Both the position numbers and the translations under genes were made by a program. This document shows, piece after piece, positions 25,819-33,296 of a stretch of DNA of 64,000 nt; position 1 is the stretch's first letter; every line of letters starts with the position of its first letter. The notes under the pieces were generated by a model. It ran no database searches. It had not been told where the DNA came from and worked only from the letters and a program-made list of their open reading frames with translations. Source of the DNA: Abditibacteriaceae bacterium (GTDB lineage: Bacteria > Armatimonadota > Abditibacteriia > Abditibacteriales > Abditibacteriaceae); the NCBI GenBank assembly GCA_019239895.1, contig JAFAZH010000033.1, positions 62,001 through 126,000 on the forward strand. The letters are read 5' to 3'.

Positions 25819-26253
25819 TCAATTAAGGGCTTTTTGATTCAAATTCTTAATGCCAATATAGCCGAACCAGAATACAAATGCAGCAAATAATAAGCTCAAC
25901 AAGGACGCCACAAAACTACCAACATCCCAATTGAGGCCGCTTCCCACCAACCCCATCACGGAGCACCCGCCACAGAGGGCTGAACCAAAGCAGATAAATC
26001 CTAAAATACCAATAGCTAACATCTTGAGCAGTACTCCGCCCCACTCCTCTGCCGTATGCATAACATTTGGTTCTTGCCGATATACCCGTAAGCTGGCTCC
26101 ACAATTGGGACAGAAGGCACTGCTTGTCAGGGATGTTGGTAATTCAGTCCGTAGCAGACCACAATTGGCACACGCGCCACAACGAGGGCAAAAGTCTTCG
26201 TTATCCGGCACCTGAACACCACAATGACGGCAGTTCAAAGCCATTCTAGTCAT
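25819..26253 (-). CDS. Zinc-ribbon membrane protein (paralogue 1)
   Basis: A 144-aa protein with an N-terminal double zinc ribbon: CRHCG, then CPRCGACANCG, then CPNCG (within residues 8-55). Two membrane helices follow (about 72-100 and 110-132). It closely resembles the next gene in its ribbon layout, including the CANCGLLR linker. Its ATG overlaps the upstream stop (TAATG), so translation is probably coupled. The function is unknown; such ribbons often bind nucleic acid or protein partners at the membrane. Confidence 0.7.
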   Translation of the reverse strand: MTRMALNCRHCGVQVPDNEDFCPRCGACANCGLLRTELPTSLTSSAFCPNCGASLRVYRQEPNVMHTAEEWGGVLLKMLAIGILGFICFGSALCGGCSVMGLVGSGLNWDVGSFVASLLSLLFAAFVFWFGYIGIKNLNQKALN

Positions 26254-26654
26254 TATTTGAGTAAAGCTCTAAGACCAACAATGCTAAAGCCGAGTACAAT
26301 GAGAGCAGCTATTAATAAGCTGACAGCGGGATCACTACTTATGTATAGGTTGCCGGTGCCACCGGAAACTATCAATATGGCTGCACAGGCACCAAAGCAC
26401 CCTGAGATTAATGCTATCGAGCTAAGCCCCAAAATGGCGATGCCTTTAAGCAGTGGAGGAATCCATCTGGTTATATCCTGCCCAGAACGGTAAACAGTTA
26501 AATTCGCACCACAGTTTGGGCAAAAGCCTCTATTGGGTTCACCCTCCTTTAGTTCCCCTCGTAATAAACCGCAGTTAGCGCACGCACCACAATCGGGGCA
26601 GAAGTTCTCGTTATCTGGTATGTTAAAGCCACAGTGACGACACGTCAGGCTCAT
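26253..26654 (-). CDS. Zinc-ribbon membrane protein (paralogue 2)
   Basis: A 133-aa protein with CRHCG, CPDCGACANCG and CPNCG in the first 52 residues and two membrane helices after residue 66. The pattern CANCGLLRxEL is shared with paralogue 1, so the two arose by tandem duplication. The stop overlaps the start of paralogue 1. The base composition looks more AT-rich by eye than the flanking housekeeping genes. Confidence 0.7.
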   Translation of the reverse strand: MSLTCRHCGFNIPDNENFCPDCGACANCGLLRGELKEGEPNRGFCPNCGANLTVYRSGQDITRWIPPLLKGIAILGLSSIALISGCFGACAAILIVSGGTGNLYISSDPAVSLLIAALIVLGFSIVGLRALLK

Positions 26655-26668
26655 AGACCCTCACTGAC

Positions 26669-27085
26669 TTACAGAACAGGCACCACGTTCGCGCTATTAG
26701 TAGCGGGCAAGGCAACTTCACGCGGATAGAAAATCAGGTAGCCTAAAGCCATCAACCCGGCGATGATAATGCCGAACCCGGCTTGCTGCCAGGTCACGAT
26801 GCCGCGTAGGATATAAACCATTCCCAGCAGGCATTCCAGCACGCCGCGTGCAATACCAACCTGCACCCAAACCACATGACGAATGGGATTAACTGCCGCT
26901 GCGAAATATCCAATCGAGAGCGTGCCTAAGACACAGCCCCACTGCCCGATGATATACCCCATGCCAGGCGGCAAGTCTTTGAAGCCAAAAGCTAAGGCGA
27001 CGAGATGGGGAATAAAAATCAAAGCACATCCCAACAGCAAAAGCACTGCTGAATCTAAGATCAACAACGCGCGCAGCATTTTCAT
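26669..27085 (-). CDS. Four-helix membrane protein, unknown function
   Basis: About 138 aa with four hydrophobic helices and very short loops. The start at the ATG at 27085 (MKMLRALLIL) is favoured because GAGGAG lies 9 nt upstream; an upstream in-frame Met has none. It resembles small DoxX/DUF4345-like four-helix proteins in outline, but I cannot assign it. It sits inside the zinc-ribbon cluster and could act with those proteins. Confidence 0.5.
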   Translation of the reverse strand: MKMLRALLILDSAVLLLLGCALIFIPHLVALAFGFKDLPPGMGYIIGQWGCVLGTLSIGYFAAAVNPIRHVVWVQVGIARGVLECLLGMVYILRGIVTWQQAGFGIIIAGLMALGYLIFYPREVALPATNSANVVPVL

Positions 27086-27125
27086 AAGCGCCAACTCCTC
27101 ATTTCCTTCCCACTTCCCCATCATT

Positions 27126-27476
27126 TCATCTGCGGTTATCGTGAGCGCGACGCACCATCCAAACGGCCAGGGCTAATGAACCCAAAGAGAGAATGCTGGT
27201 AAACCCCCATGACATCAAATTCCTCAATAGCCTGGACGGATCAGCCAACACCTGCAACACAAACATGGATGAATTGAGTAATCCGCACGCTCCAAAGAGG
27301 CCAAAGGGCAAGGCCAAGGCAATTAGACAACCAGCCTGGAGCGTCTTCCCAACTGTGACAAGGGCCGATTGGGGCGTCAACCGTGTGCCGCACGAGATGC
27401 AGAAGCGGTAGTCGGGTTGTACAGGTTTCCCGCAATGGCGACAATGCGTAGCGGTATCAGAAGAAGTCTGTTGCAT
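27126..27476 (-). CDS. Zinc-ribbon membrane protein (paralogue 3)
   Basis: About 116 aa starting at MQQTSSD. One zinc ribbon (CRHCG and CISCG, within residues 10-31) precedes two membrane helices. A longer in-frame start at 27722 would overlap the neighbouring gene and adds no recognisable sequence, so I rejected it. It belongs to the same architectural set as the four other ribbon proteins here but has a single ribbon. Confidence 0.6.
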   Translation of the reverse strand: MQQTSSDTATHCRHCGKPVQPDYRFCISCGTRLTPQSALVTVGKTLQAGCLIALALPFGLFGACGLLNSSMFVLQVLADPSRLLRNLMSWGFTSILSLGSLALAVWMVRRAHDNRR

Positions 27477-27511
27477 AGCAAGAAAACTAGGTTTGCCCTG
27501 CCACATTAGAA

Positions 27512-28012
27512 CTACATTAAAAGAAAAACCATACAAACTACCCATATCAGGAACAATACACATAAGCCACCAACGATATAGGCTTGAAATTGTTGCGCTT
27601 CGGCTGTGGGCGGTGAATTGATATTCATCCCCGCACACGCTGCCAGAATAGCACCAAGAGCGGCGATCACTAAAAAAGCCACCGTGATGACTACCGCCAA
27701 AATCGCCTTGCCAATGTTCCACGCCATTCTGCCTGGCTGCAAAGCTCCGCTAGCAGATTTGACGCGTGCCCCGCATTGGGGACAGAAGGTTCCCTCTGAT
27801 GGCACGAAAGCGCCACAACGTGGACAGCCATTAGTCCAGGCCGCGTTAGCTTGAGGGGGAGCAGCCAATTGAACTGGCGCTACCGCCCCTGATGCGGCAA
27901 CTGGCTGGGGCACAGCAGCCGGAGGCGACTCTTTCAGACGTGAGCCACACTGCGGACACAAGGTCGCAGTATCCGGCAGCATAGCTCCACACTTTGCACA
28001 GTTAATCGCCAT
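27512..28012 (-). CDS. Zinc-ribbon membrane protein (paralogue 4)
   Basis: About 166 aa. Two separate zinc ribbons, CAKCG with CPQCG and then CPRCG with CPQCG, are joined by a Pro/Ala-rich linker. Two membrane helices follow at about 107-130 and 142-165. The start is MAINCAKCG; the longer frame would include the heptamer palindrome at 28024. Function unknown. Confidence 0.65.
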   Translation of the reverse strand: MAINCAKCGAMLPDTATLCPQCGSRLKESPPAAVPQPVAASGAVAPVQLAAPPQANAAWTNGCPRCGAFVPSEGTFCPQCGARVKSASGALQPGRMAWNIGKAILAVVITVAFLVIAALGAILAACAGMNINSPPTAEAQQFQAYIVGGLCVLFLIWVVCMVFLLM

Positions 28013-28023
28013 ACAAATACTTA

Positions 28024-28159
28024 TTAAGCAGGAAAGCAAGCAGGAGGGAGAGCAGAAAAGAGAAAACAGAAAGTAACGGCTCAAGAGTAGCGAACCTGGA
28101 GCTACTGTGTCCTTATTCTCCTTTTCCCGTTCTCCTTCCTGCTTGCTTTCCTGCTAAAA
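28024..28159. repeat. Heptamer-like inverted repeat spacer (AGCAGGA type)
   Basis: The left arm is rich in GCAGGAA AGCAAGC AGGAGGG AGAGCAG. The right arm, CTCCTTCCTGCTTGC and TTTCCTGCT, is its imperfect reverse complement. The type matches the outer arms at 21814-22114. It separates two zinc-ribbon genes. Confidence 0.7.
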
Positions 28160-28164
28160 TCTTT

Positions 28165-28602
28165 TCACTTGCGTTTAAGCACTTTAACGATACCAAAGAT
28201 GCATAGGGCTGCTGCGCCTATCAGGAACACGGCCAGTGTAATGAGACCAGCACCGATACCAATCCCTGAACGATCTGTCAGCGTTCCCACACCAACTAAG
28301 GCAAAGCAAGAACCTGAGAGTCCCAGTGGCACCGCCACCAGGCCGAGGGCAATAGCAGCGATGATATTACCGGCTCCTGCCGACCTTTGGGTTATGCGCG
28401 CCCCACAGAGCGGGCAGAGTTCAACGGGCGCAGGCAATGAGGCACCGCAGTTAGGGCAATAGTAAGGTGCGGGTGGCGGTATCGGTGGGGCGGCCTGTGA
28501 TAAGGCAGGTGTTGCGGGAGCCAGCGGCGTTTCCGGCGACAAAGCTGGCTCTGGGGGTAAAGATGGCTCTAGTGGCGCAGGTGATTCTGGGGCTGAATCC
28601 AT
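28165..28602 (-). CDS. Zinc-ribbon membrane protein (paralogue 5)
   Basis: A 145-aa protein that begins with 45 residues of Pro/Ala-rich chain, then one ribbon (CPNCG and CPLCG, about 49-67), then two membrane helices. AAGGA lies 6 nt before the ATG. It is the first of the five ribbon genes in transcription order. Here the ribbon lies between a flexible tail and the membrane, whereas the others start directly with the ribbon. Confidence 0.65.
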   Translation of the reverse strand: MDSAPESPAPLEPSLPPEPALSPETPLAPATPALSQAAPPIPPPAPYYCPNCGASLPAPVELCPLCGARITQRSAGAGNIIAAIALGLVAVPLGLSGSCFALVGVGTLTDRSGIGIGAGLITLAVFLIGAAALCIFGIVKVLKRK

Positions 28603-28637
28603 TTGGTATCCTTGAACGGAACTCTGTCTAATGCAGG

Positions 28638-28904
28638 TCAGCGCACCATAACCTCATAAACAAAATCAATCCAAATCTTAGATTGCCCGCTCTCCACAAT
28701 CCAGACTTCCTGTGCATCTAACAATTCAACATGCACCTGGCTTTGCGTCATGAAACGCACTTTGGCGGCACGCTCGGCGTGTTCTTTTGCTGTTGCTTGC
28801 AAATTAGAACCATCGCCGCTTTTCCAGTTATTCGCAACCTCGTTGGTGACCTGAAGCCGCACCGTTACTTTAGTGCCGATACCTCTGTTTTCTGAAAATT
28901 CCAT
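28638..28904 (-). CDS. Small soluble protein, unknown function
   Basis: About 88 aa beginning MEFSENRGIG. GGGGAG is just upstream of this ATG, which I prefer to a start eight codons earlier. The sequence alternates strands and one amphipathic helix (VTVRLQVTNEV, then KEHAERAAKVRFM, then VHVELLDAQEVWIVE), suggesting a small alpha/beta domain. I recognise no family. It lies 33 bp after lgt and is probably cotranscribed with it. Confidence 0.45.
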   Translation of the reverse strand: MEFSENRGIGTKVTVRLQVTNEVANNWKSGDGSNLQATAKEHAERAAKVRFMTQSQVHVELLDAQEVWIVESGQSKIWIDFVYEVMVR

Positions 28905-28937
28905 AATTCTCCCCTCTGGTGGATACAATAAAAGCCG

Positions 28938-29648
28938 TTAATGGGCCTGGACTAGCCTGGTCACGCGCTTATTGAAAATAGTCAGCATTAACAGGCTGCC
29001 CATAGCCATTTCGAGGCAGACCCACTGCGACATCGAAAGTCCACCGAAAACGATATGTCTTTCTCGCCAGAATTCCAGGCCAAAGCGACCAAAACCAAAA
29101 AGCACCAGATAAAGTTTGAAAAGATCACCCTCACGCTGTAGCTTCTGGCGAGCCATCAACAAAACGCAGAAAATAACCAGCGCAATAAGCGACGAGTAAA
29201 GCTGTGTCGGATGCCGCCACGCGCCATGCTGGTAGACTGCCCACGGTACTTGCGTTGGCATCCCAAAGCAGCACCCATTAAAAAAGCAGCCAATGCGCCC
29301 GATAGCTTCCCCGGCGGGTAGCGATAAGGCAAACAAATCACCCGTGGAGCGGCGAATCCCCAATCGCCACTTCATCGCCTCTACGGAGAGCCAACCAATA
29401 ATGACACCCCCAATGAGCGTGCGCCCGCCCAATCGTGGGTCTAAGATAACAGTTGGCTGCGCCGCAAATGCCGACCAATGCGCCAAACCCCATTCGGTCA
29501 GCTTAGCCCCCAGCACCCCGCCGCAGAACCCGGCCAGCGCCACATAGCCCACGCCCTCGGTCGCTAACCTACGTCCTCGCGCCGCCGCATAAAATACCGC
29601 CGCGCCAACGACATAGGCCATCATCGTGAAAAAGGTGCCGAGTGTCAT
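28938..29648 (-). CDS. lgt: Prolipoprotein diacylglyceryl transferase family protein
   Basis: A 236-aa multi-pass membrane protein. Key marks are GGRTLIGG (74-81), the Lgt signature region EAIGRIGCFFNG (114-125), HPTQLY (146-151) and FGLEFWRER near the C-terminus, with the conserved Arg residues. Lgt moves diacylglycerol from phosphatidylglycerol to the lipobox Cys, the first step of lipoprotein maturation. The CFFNGCCFG variant replaces the usual NFING of proteobacterial enzymes but keeps the Arg-Ile-Gly core. Lnt, which acts later, is encoded at 35.9 kb; no lspA is seen. The protein is somewhat short (family about 270-290). Confidence 0.8.
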   Translation of the reverse strand: MTLGTFFTMMAYVVGAAVFYAAARGRRLATEGVGYVALAGFCGGVLGAKLTEWGLAHWSAFAAQPTVILDPRLGGRTLIGGVIIGWLSVEAMKWRLGIRRSTGDLFALSLPAGEAIGRIGCFFNGCCFGMPTQVPWAVYQHGAWRHPTQLYSSLIALVIFCVLLMARQKLQREGDLFKLYLVLFGFGRFGLEFWRERHIVFGGLSMSQWVCLEMAMGSLLMLTIFNKRVTRLVQAH

Positions 29649-29694
29649 TTTTACAATCTTGTGGCTTTAAGAGGGTCTACCTAAGACGCCGCCT

Positions 29695-30327
29695 TTATAG
29701 ACCTGCATCTTTAGCTAACTTTAACATCTCATCCAGCATATCTTTGAGAAAAGGGCACTTGTGATATGCCATAGCTGGATCAAGTTTTCCGAACAACTCT
29801 TGCCCATCCACCACTTTCTTGTAGTGACGTTTCAACTTGTGCTGATAAAGGTTGTCTAATAATCTGGCCGGTGGTTCATCAAAATTGACGGTTTCAGGCT
29901 CTCTAATTTTGCCAGGCAGTGCGTTTCTTATTTCGGTAGGGAAGAGGTTAGGATTACTCAGTAACCAAGCTTCGGTTTCATGCACAGCAAAGAATTGGCG
30001 AAACTTAGGGTGCCCAACCTTCGTTTCTAAATGCTTTTTGGCCCAGTCATAACGTTCTGCCACTGCCATTTTATGAGATGGATAGGGCAATCTAGGCCCA
30101 TACAAATCAAGCAGCGCAATGACGGCAATAATATCTTGTCCCCGCTTTGGGTCATTGAGATGCAACCTTGCTTTAGTCGGCGCTTCCCGCACCAATTCAG
30201 ACCAGCCTCTAAGATTCACTGGCTTAATTCCTACAGGCCCGTTCAGCTTAACATCTAACCATCGCTTCAAAAACTCTGGGAGCACTCCAAATTCAGTTTC
30301 ACCTTCAACAAAGAGAATAAATTTCAT
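29695..30327 (-). CDS. DUF4276 family protein, ATPase partner
   Basis: A 210-aa protein. The start FILFVEGETEFGVLP and the later LLDLYGPRLPYP and FFAVHETEAWLLS segments are hallmarks of DUF4276. The Glu-rich first strand and following Asp recall a TOPRIM nuclease fold as in OLD-family enzymes; that structural reading is inference. Its ATG overlaps the stop of the ATPase gene by ATGA, so the two are translationally coupled. AAA ATPase plus TOPRIM-like pairs are known from anti-phage systems such as PARIS and OLD-type nucleases. The sequence looks AT-richer than its neighbours, which may mean transfer. Confidence 0.75.
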   Translation of the reverse strand: MKFILFVEGETEFGVLPEFLKRWLDVKLNGPVGIKPVNLRGWSELVREAPTKARLHLNDPKRGQDIIAVIALLDLYGPRLPYPSHKMAVAERYDWAKKHLETKVGHPKFRQFFAVHETEAWLLSNPNLFPTEIRNALPGKIREPETVNFDEPPARLLDNLYQHKLKRHYKKVVDGQELFGKLDPAMAYHKCPFLKDMLDEMLKLAKDAGL

Positions 30328-31526
30328 TCCATATTCTCCAGTTCACCAGACCGAAAAAGCTTACCCAGTGAATACTCTTGTAACCAATACTCAAGCTCTT
30401 CTCCATCTATCGTTTTGAGAATTGTTTCGCCATCTATCCACTTAGTAACTGTTGTGGTTGGTTTAGTATCAGTAAACGCATCTAAGAACTGGTCTGAATG
30501 AGTCGTAAAGATAACCTGCGTGCGTTGTGCCGCATCCACTGCATACTCTGCAATAATCGGCAGCATCGAAGGGTGCAAACCCGTTTCAGGCTCATCAATA
30601 GCAATCAGCGGAGATGGCGAGGGATTCGCTAAAACTGCTATCAAAAAGAGAAACCGCAACGTACCATCGGATAAATCGGTGGCTGATTGCTCACGCTTAA
30701 GCGTTTTCCAACTTACTCTTAATTGAATTCTCTGGTCAGCCGCTGGAGGAAAAACCAACTCGTTAAAATCATCACCAAAAGCTGCACGCATAGCAGAATT
30801 AACAGCCCGTTTAAAATCACGGTCGCTAGTGTAAAGTGTATGCAGTACATTAATCAGGTTCTGTCCATCTGGTGCAATATGCTTCTCGTACCTTGATACT
30901 GGTGCTTGGCGAATCGGAGCCTCTTGATCTGCACGCAAATCATGATATATAGCCCATTCATCAAGATAATTCTGAAATGTTAAGATGCGCTGATTGTTCG
31001 CAAAGGGGCCAGTCACCTGCGAAAGTATAGTTTCTTCTGCGTCAATTGGCTCTTGTGAGATATTCCATCTATTAAACTGTTCATCATAAATCCTTGCGGT
31101 ACGGTTTGCTCTCACCAGTTGTGTCATGTGTTGTGCAGCAGACATGAATTTGTCTCTATCTGCCTCAGAAAAAAGATTTAATGAGAGGGATTCTTCCCCA
31201 ATTGTAAAGAAATTGCTTAGTCCAGTACGAACCAGTTTCGTCGTATATACAAAATGATGTGATGAAGAAAAGTCATCTGGAGTAGTTTGCACTCGAAAAA
31301 TGATATTCTCTAATTGACCATCCCACACGAGGGATTCCATTCCGCCTAATCGTTGAACGTATCTTCCTAACCGCCCTTTTGCTGCTACCGAAATTAATTC
31401 TAGTATCCGCAACAAATTGGACTTCCCAGAACCGTTAGGCCCGATAATAACGTTTAAGTCGCTAGGATTCCAAGTAACCTTTTTAAGTGATTTAAACCCC
31501 TCAATATCTAATTGATGAATCTTCAT
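30324..31526 (-). CDS. AAA family (ABC/RecF-like) ATPase, DUF4276 partner
   Basis: A 400-aa protein. Order: FKSLKKVTW strand, Walker A GPNGSGKSN (29-37), a large helical insertion, the signature-like LSDGTLRFLFL, Walker B LIAIDEPETGLHP (about 300-315) and the switch His in VIFTTHSDQFLD. This is the AAA_21/SMC-like ATPase type found with OLD and PARIS nucleases, with the nuclease domain on a separate protein (the next gene). Its ATG overlaps the stop of the radical SAM gene, and its own stop overlaps the DUF4276 start. Both overlaps are ATGA. Confidence 0.8.
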   Translation of the reverse strand: MKIHQLDIEGFKSLKKVTWNPSDLNVIIGPNGSGKSNLLRILELISVAAKGRLGRYVQRLGGMESLVWDGQLENIIFRVQTTPDDFSSSHHFVYTTKLVRTGLSNFFTIGEESLSLNLFSEADRDKFMSAAQHMTQLVRANRTARIYDEQFNRWNISQEPIDAEETILSQVTGPFANNQRILTFQNYLDEWAIYHDLRADQEAPIRQAPVSRYEKHIAPDGQNLINVLHTLYTSDRDFKRAVNSAMRAAFGDDFNELVFPPAADQRIQLRVSWKTLKREQSATDLSDGTLRFLFLIAVLANPSPSPLIAIDEPETGLHPSMLPIIAEYAVDAAQRTQVIFTTHSDQFLDAFTDTKPTTTVTKWIDGETILKTIDGEELEYWLQEYSLGKLFRSGELENME

Positions 31527-33151
31527 GACGTATGCACCTTCACTGCTTCTAATGGTATGATCGTTGATTCTGGTTTATCCAAAGCATCGGCAAAAAGCCA
31601 GCGCCAGCAGAAGGAATAGCGGCGCGGGTCAGCTTCAAAGGTGCCAGTGTGGACGCAGCACTGGCGCAGGCGGGATTCGTGAAAAGTGTGGGCGTCCATG
31701 AACATTTTGACAGTAATACGAAAGGTGCGCTCAGCCGCTTTTTCTAAAGCATCGTTGGGCTTACTTAAGCCGTTCTGGTTGCCATACTGACTGCGTGCCG
31801 CCTTCACCTTATTAACCGTTGACCAGATACCACCCAGAAGTTCCGGCAAGCCGGAAACACAGTCACACATGAGGCTGATGTCACCCATCAAAGTGGGGGT
31901 GCCGACTTTGAGTTGCTCGGAAAAGACCCGTTGGATGGCACCAGACTTGAGCATCTCCGCCACCGGCGCTGAGACCGTATCGAAACTGATGGTATTGGAG
32001 ACGAGATGAATCCACCGCTTGAGTTCTGCTTTGCCGATGAGTTGGGGCAGCGACTTCCAGGTGTCATCGGCGGTGCGGATAAGGTAACTGATGTCGCAGC
32101 AGTCTTTGTGTGAACACGGCAGTGGGATAAAGTCTCTCCAACTCACCTGCTCCCCGGTTTGTGCGCCTAAACGACGCAGGATACCCGTAGGGGTGACACG
32201 GCTGCGTGCATCGAATGAGGGAGCACGCCCTGAACCGAACATCGGCTGAATGGCTAAACCAGCGCAACGAGGGGTGGCCAGCCCTAATTGCACGATGTCC
32301 CCTACTTCATCTTCGTTGACGCCCTGCGCCACAGTTGCCACTAAGGTCGTGAATATTCCGGCATCATTGAGACGCTGTAGTGCCAATTGTTTTTCAGCCG
32401 CCACATCTTCATCGCGCAAAGCCAAATACGTCGCGGGGCGGAACCCATCAAATTGCAAATAGACTTCAATCTGGTGACGATGATCGTGCAGAAACTCCAA
32501 AAAACGGTCATCGCGGGCGATGCGGCGACCGTTGGTGTTGAGCATAATGCGTGTAATCGGAAGTTCGAGTAACTGCTCAATCACTTCCGTCAAATCATCG
32601 CGCACTGTCGGCTCACCACCAGATAGCATGAGCACACCTAATTTCCCATTCTCGCGCGCAATAACGGTTTGCACCGTGTGCAAAATCTCTTCAATGGTAG
32701 GCTGGTCGTGCAGAGATAGAGGAGTACCTGGGGCTTTAGCGGCGGCATAGCAAGTGGTGCAGCCATAGTTACAACGGTCAGTGATGTTGAGCAGCAGAAT
32801 ACAGGTGTGCTGACCATGCGATGCAGGCAGGCCATTGCGATAGCCGTGGGGGAATGCCGCGTAGTTATTGGCCCGATCCGGGGTAATACCGAGAGTGGGC
32901 GTGCTCCAGCCAAAGCGCGAGCGCCAGACTTCCGCATCCTCTTCATAAAGCGATTCGGTTTCGCCATGTGTGGCGCAAAAACGACGGAGCCAGATACTAC
33001 CGTCGTGACTGACCAACAGGCCATCTTTAAAAACATCCGGCTCATCGGAGCGCCGCCCCCGCTCGGCAAAGCAGTGTGGGCAAACCGTGGTCGTGTATTC
33101 CTCAATAGTGTAATCGCGCGGTTTGAGACCTATTCCAGCCTGGCTTGGCAT
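31523..33151 (-). CDS. Tes-like radical SAM protein (membrane-spanning-lipid synthase superfamily)
   Basis: About 542 aa. An N-terminal zinc-type pair (CPHC and CATHG, about residues 24-63) precedes the radical SAM motif CNYGCTTC (C127, C131, C134) and LSGGEP. Cys clusters follow at PCSHKDCC, MCDC and, near the end, QCCVHTG with FCWRW. This whole Cys layout and the MFMDAHTF segment resemble archaeal tetraether synthase Tes, which joins two lipid tails by C-C bonds. I call it superfamily level only. The ATG at 33151 is preferred, with GGAG 8 nt upstream; a GTG four codons earlier contains that signal. ATGA overlap with the ATPase gene. Confidence 0.65.
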   Translation of the reverse strand: MPSQAGIGLKPRDYTIEEYTTTVCPHCFAERGRRSDEPDVFKDGLLVSHDGSIWLRRFCATHGETESLYEEDAEVWRSRFGWSTPTLGITPDRANNYAAFPHGYRNGLPASHGQHTCILLLNITDRCNYGCTTCYAAAKAPGTPLSLHDQPTIEEILHTVQTVIARENGKLGVLMLSGGEPTVRDDLTEVIEQLLELPITRIMLNTNGRRIARDDRFLEFLHDHRHQIEVYLQFDGFRPATYLALRDEDVAAEKQLALQRLNDAGIFTTLVATVAQGVNEDEVGDIVQLGLATPRCAGLAIQPMFGSGRAPSFDARSRVTPTGILRRLGAQTGEQVSWRDFIPLPCSHKDCCDISYLIRTADDTWKSLPQLIGKAELKRWIHLVSNTISFDTVSAPVAEMLKSGAIQRVFSEQLKVGTPTLMGDISLMCDCVSGLPELLGGIWSTVNKVKAARSQYGNQNGLSKPNDALEKAAERTFRITVKMFMDAHTFHESRLRQCCVHTGTFEADPRRYSFCWRWLFADALDKPESTIIPLEAVKVHTS

Positions 33152-33233
33152 TAGTAACTCCACAAAGAACTTTGCCCCTGAGCACTTCCATTATAACGCT
33201 ATTTCATTTGCTACGGGCCATTTATCAAAAACG

Positions 33234-33266
33234 AAAAGGCTGAGCGCATGAATCGCTCAGCCTTTT
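33234..33266 (-). terminator. Rho-independent terminator of the Gly/Ser-rich protein gene
   Basis: A perfect 13-bp stem (AAAAGGCTGAGCG with CGCTCAGCCTTTT) and a 7-nt loop, followed on the minus strand by CGTTTTT. It lies 31 nt past the stop at 33297 and isolates the radical SAM trio from upstream transcription. Confidence 0.85.
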
Positions 33267-33296
33267 GCAAAATACGGCTTCAAGTCATTATTTGAT

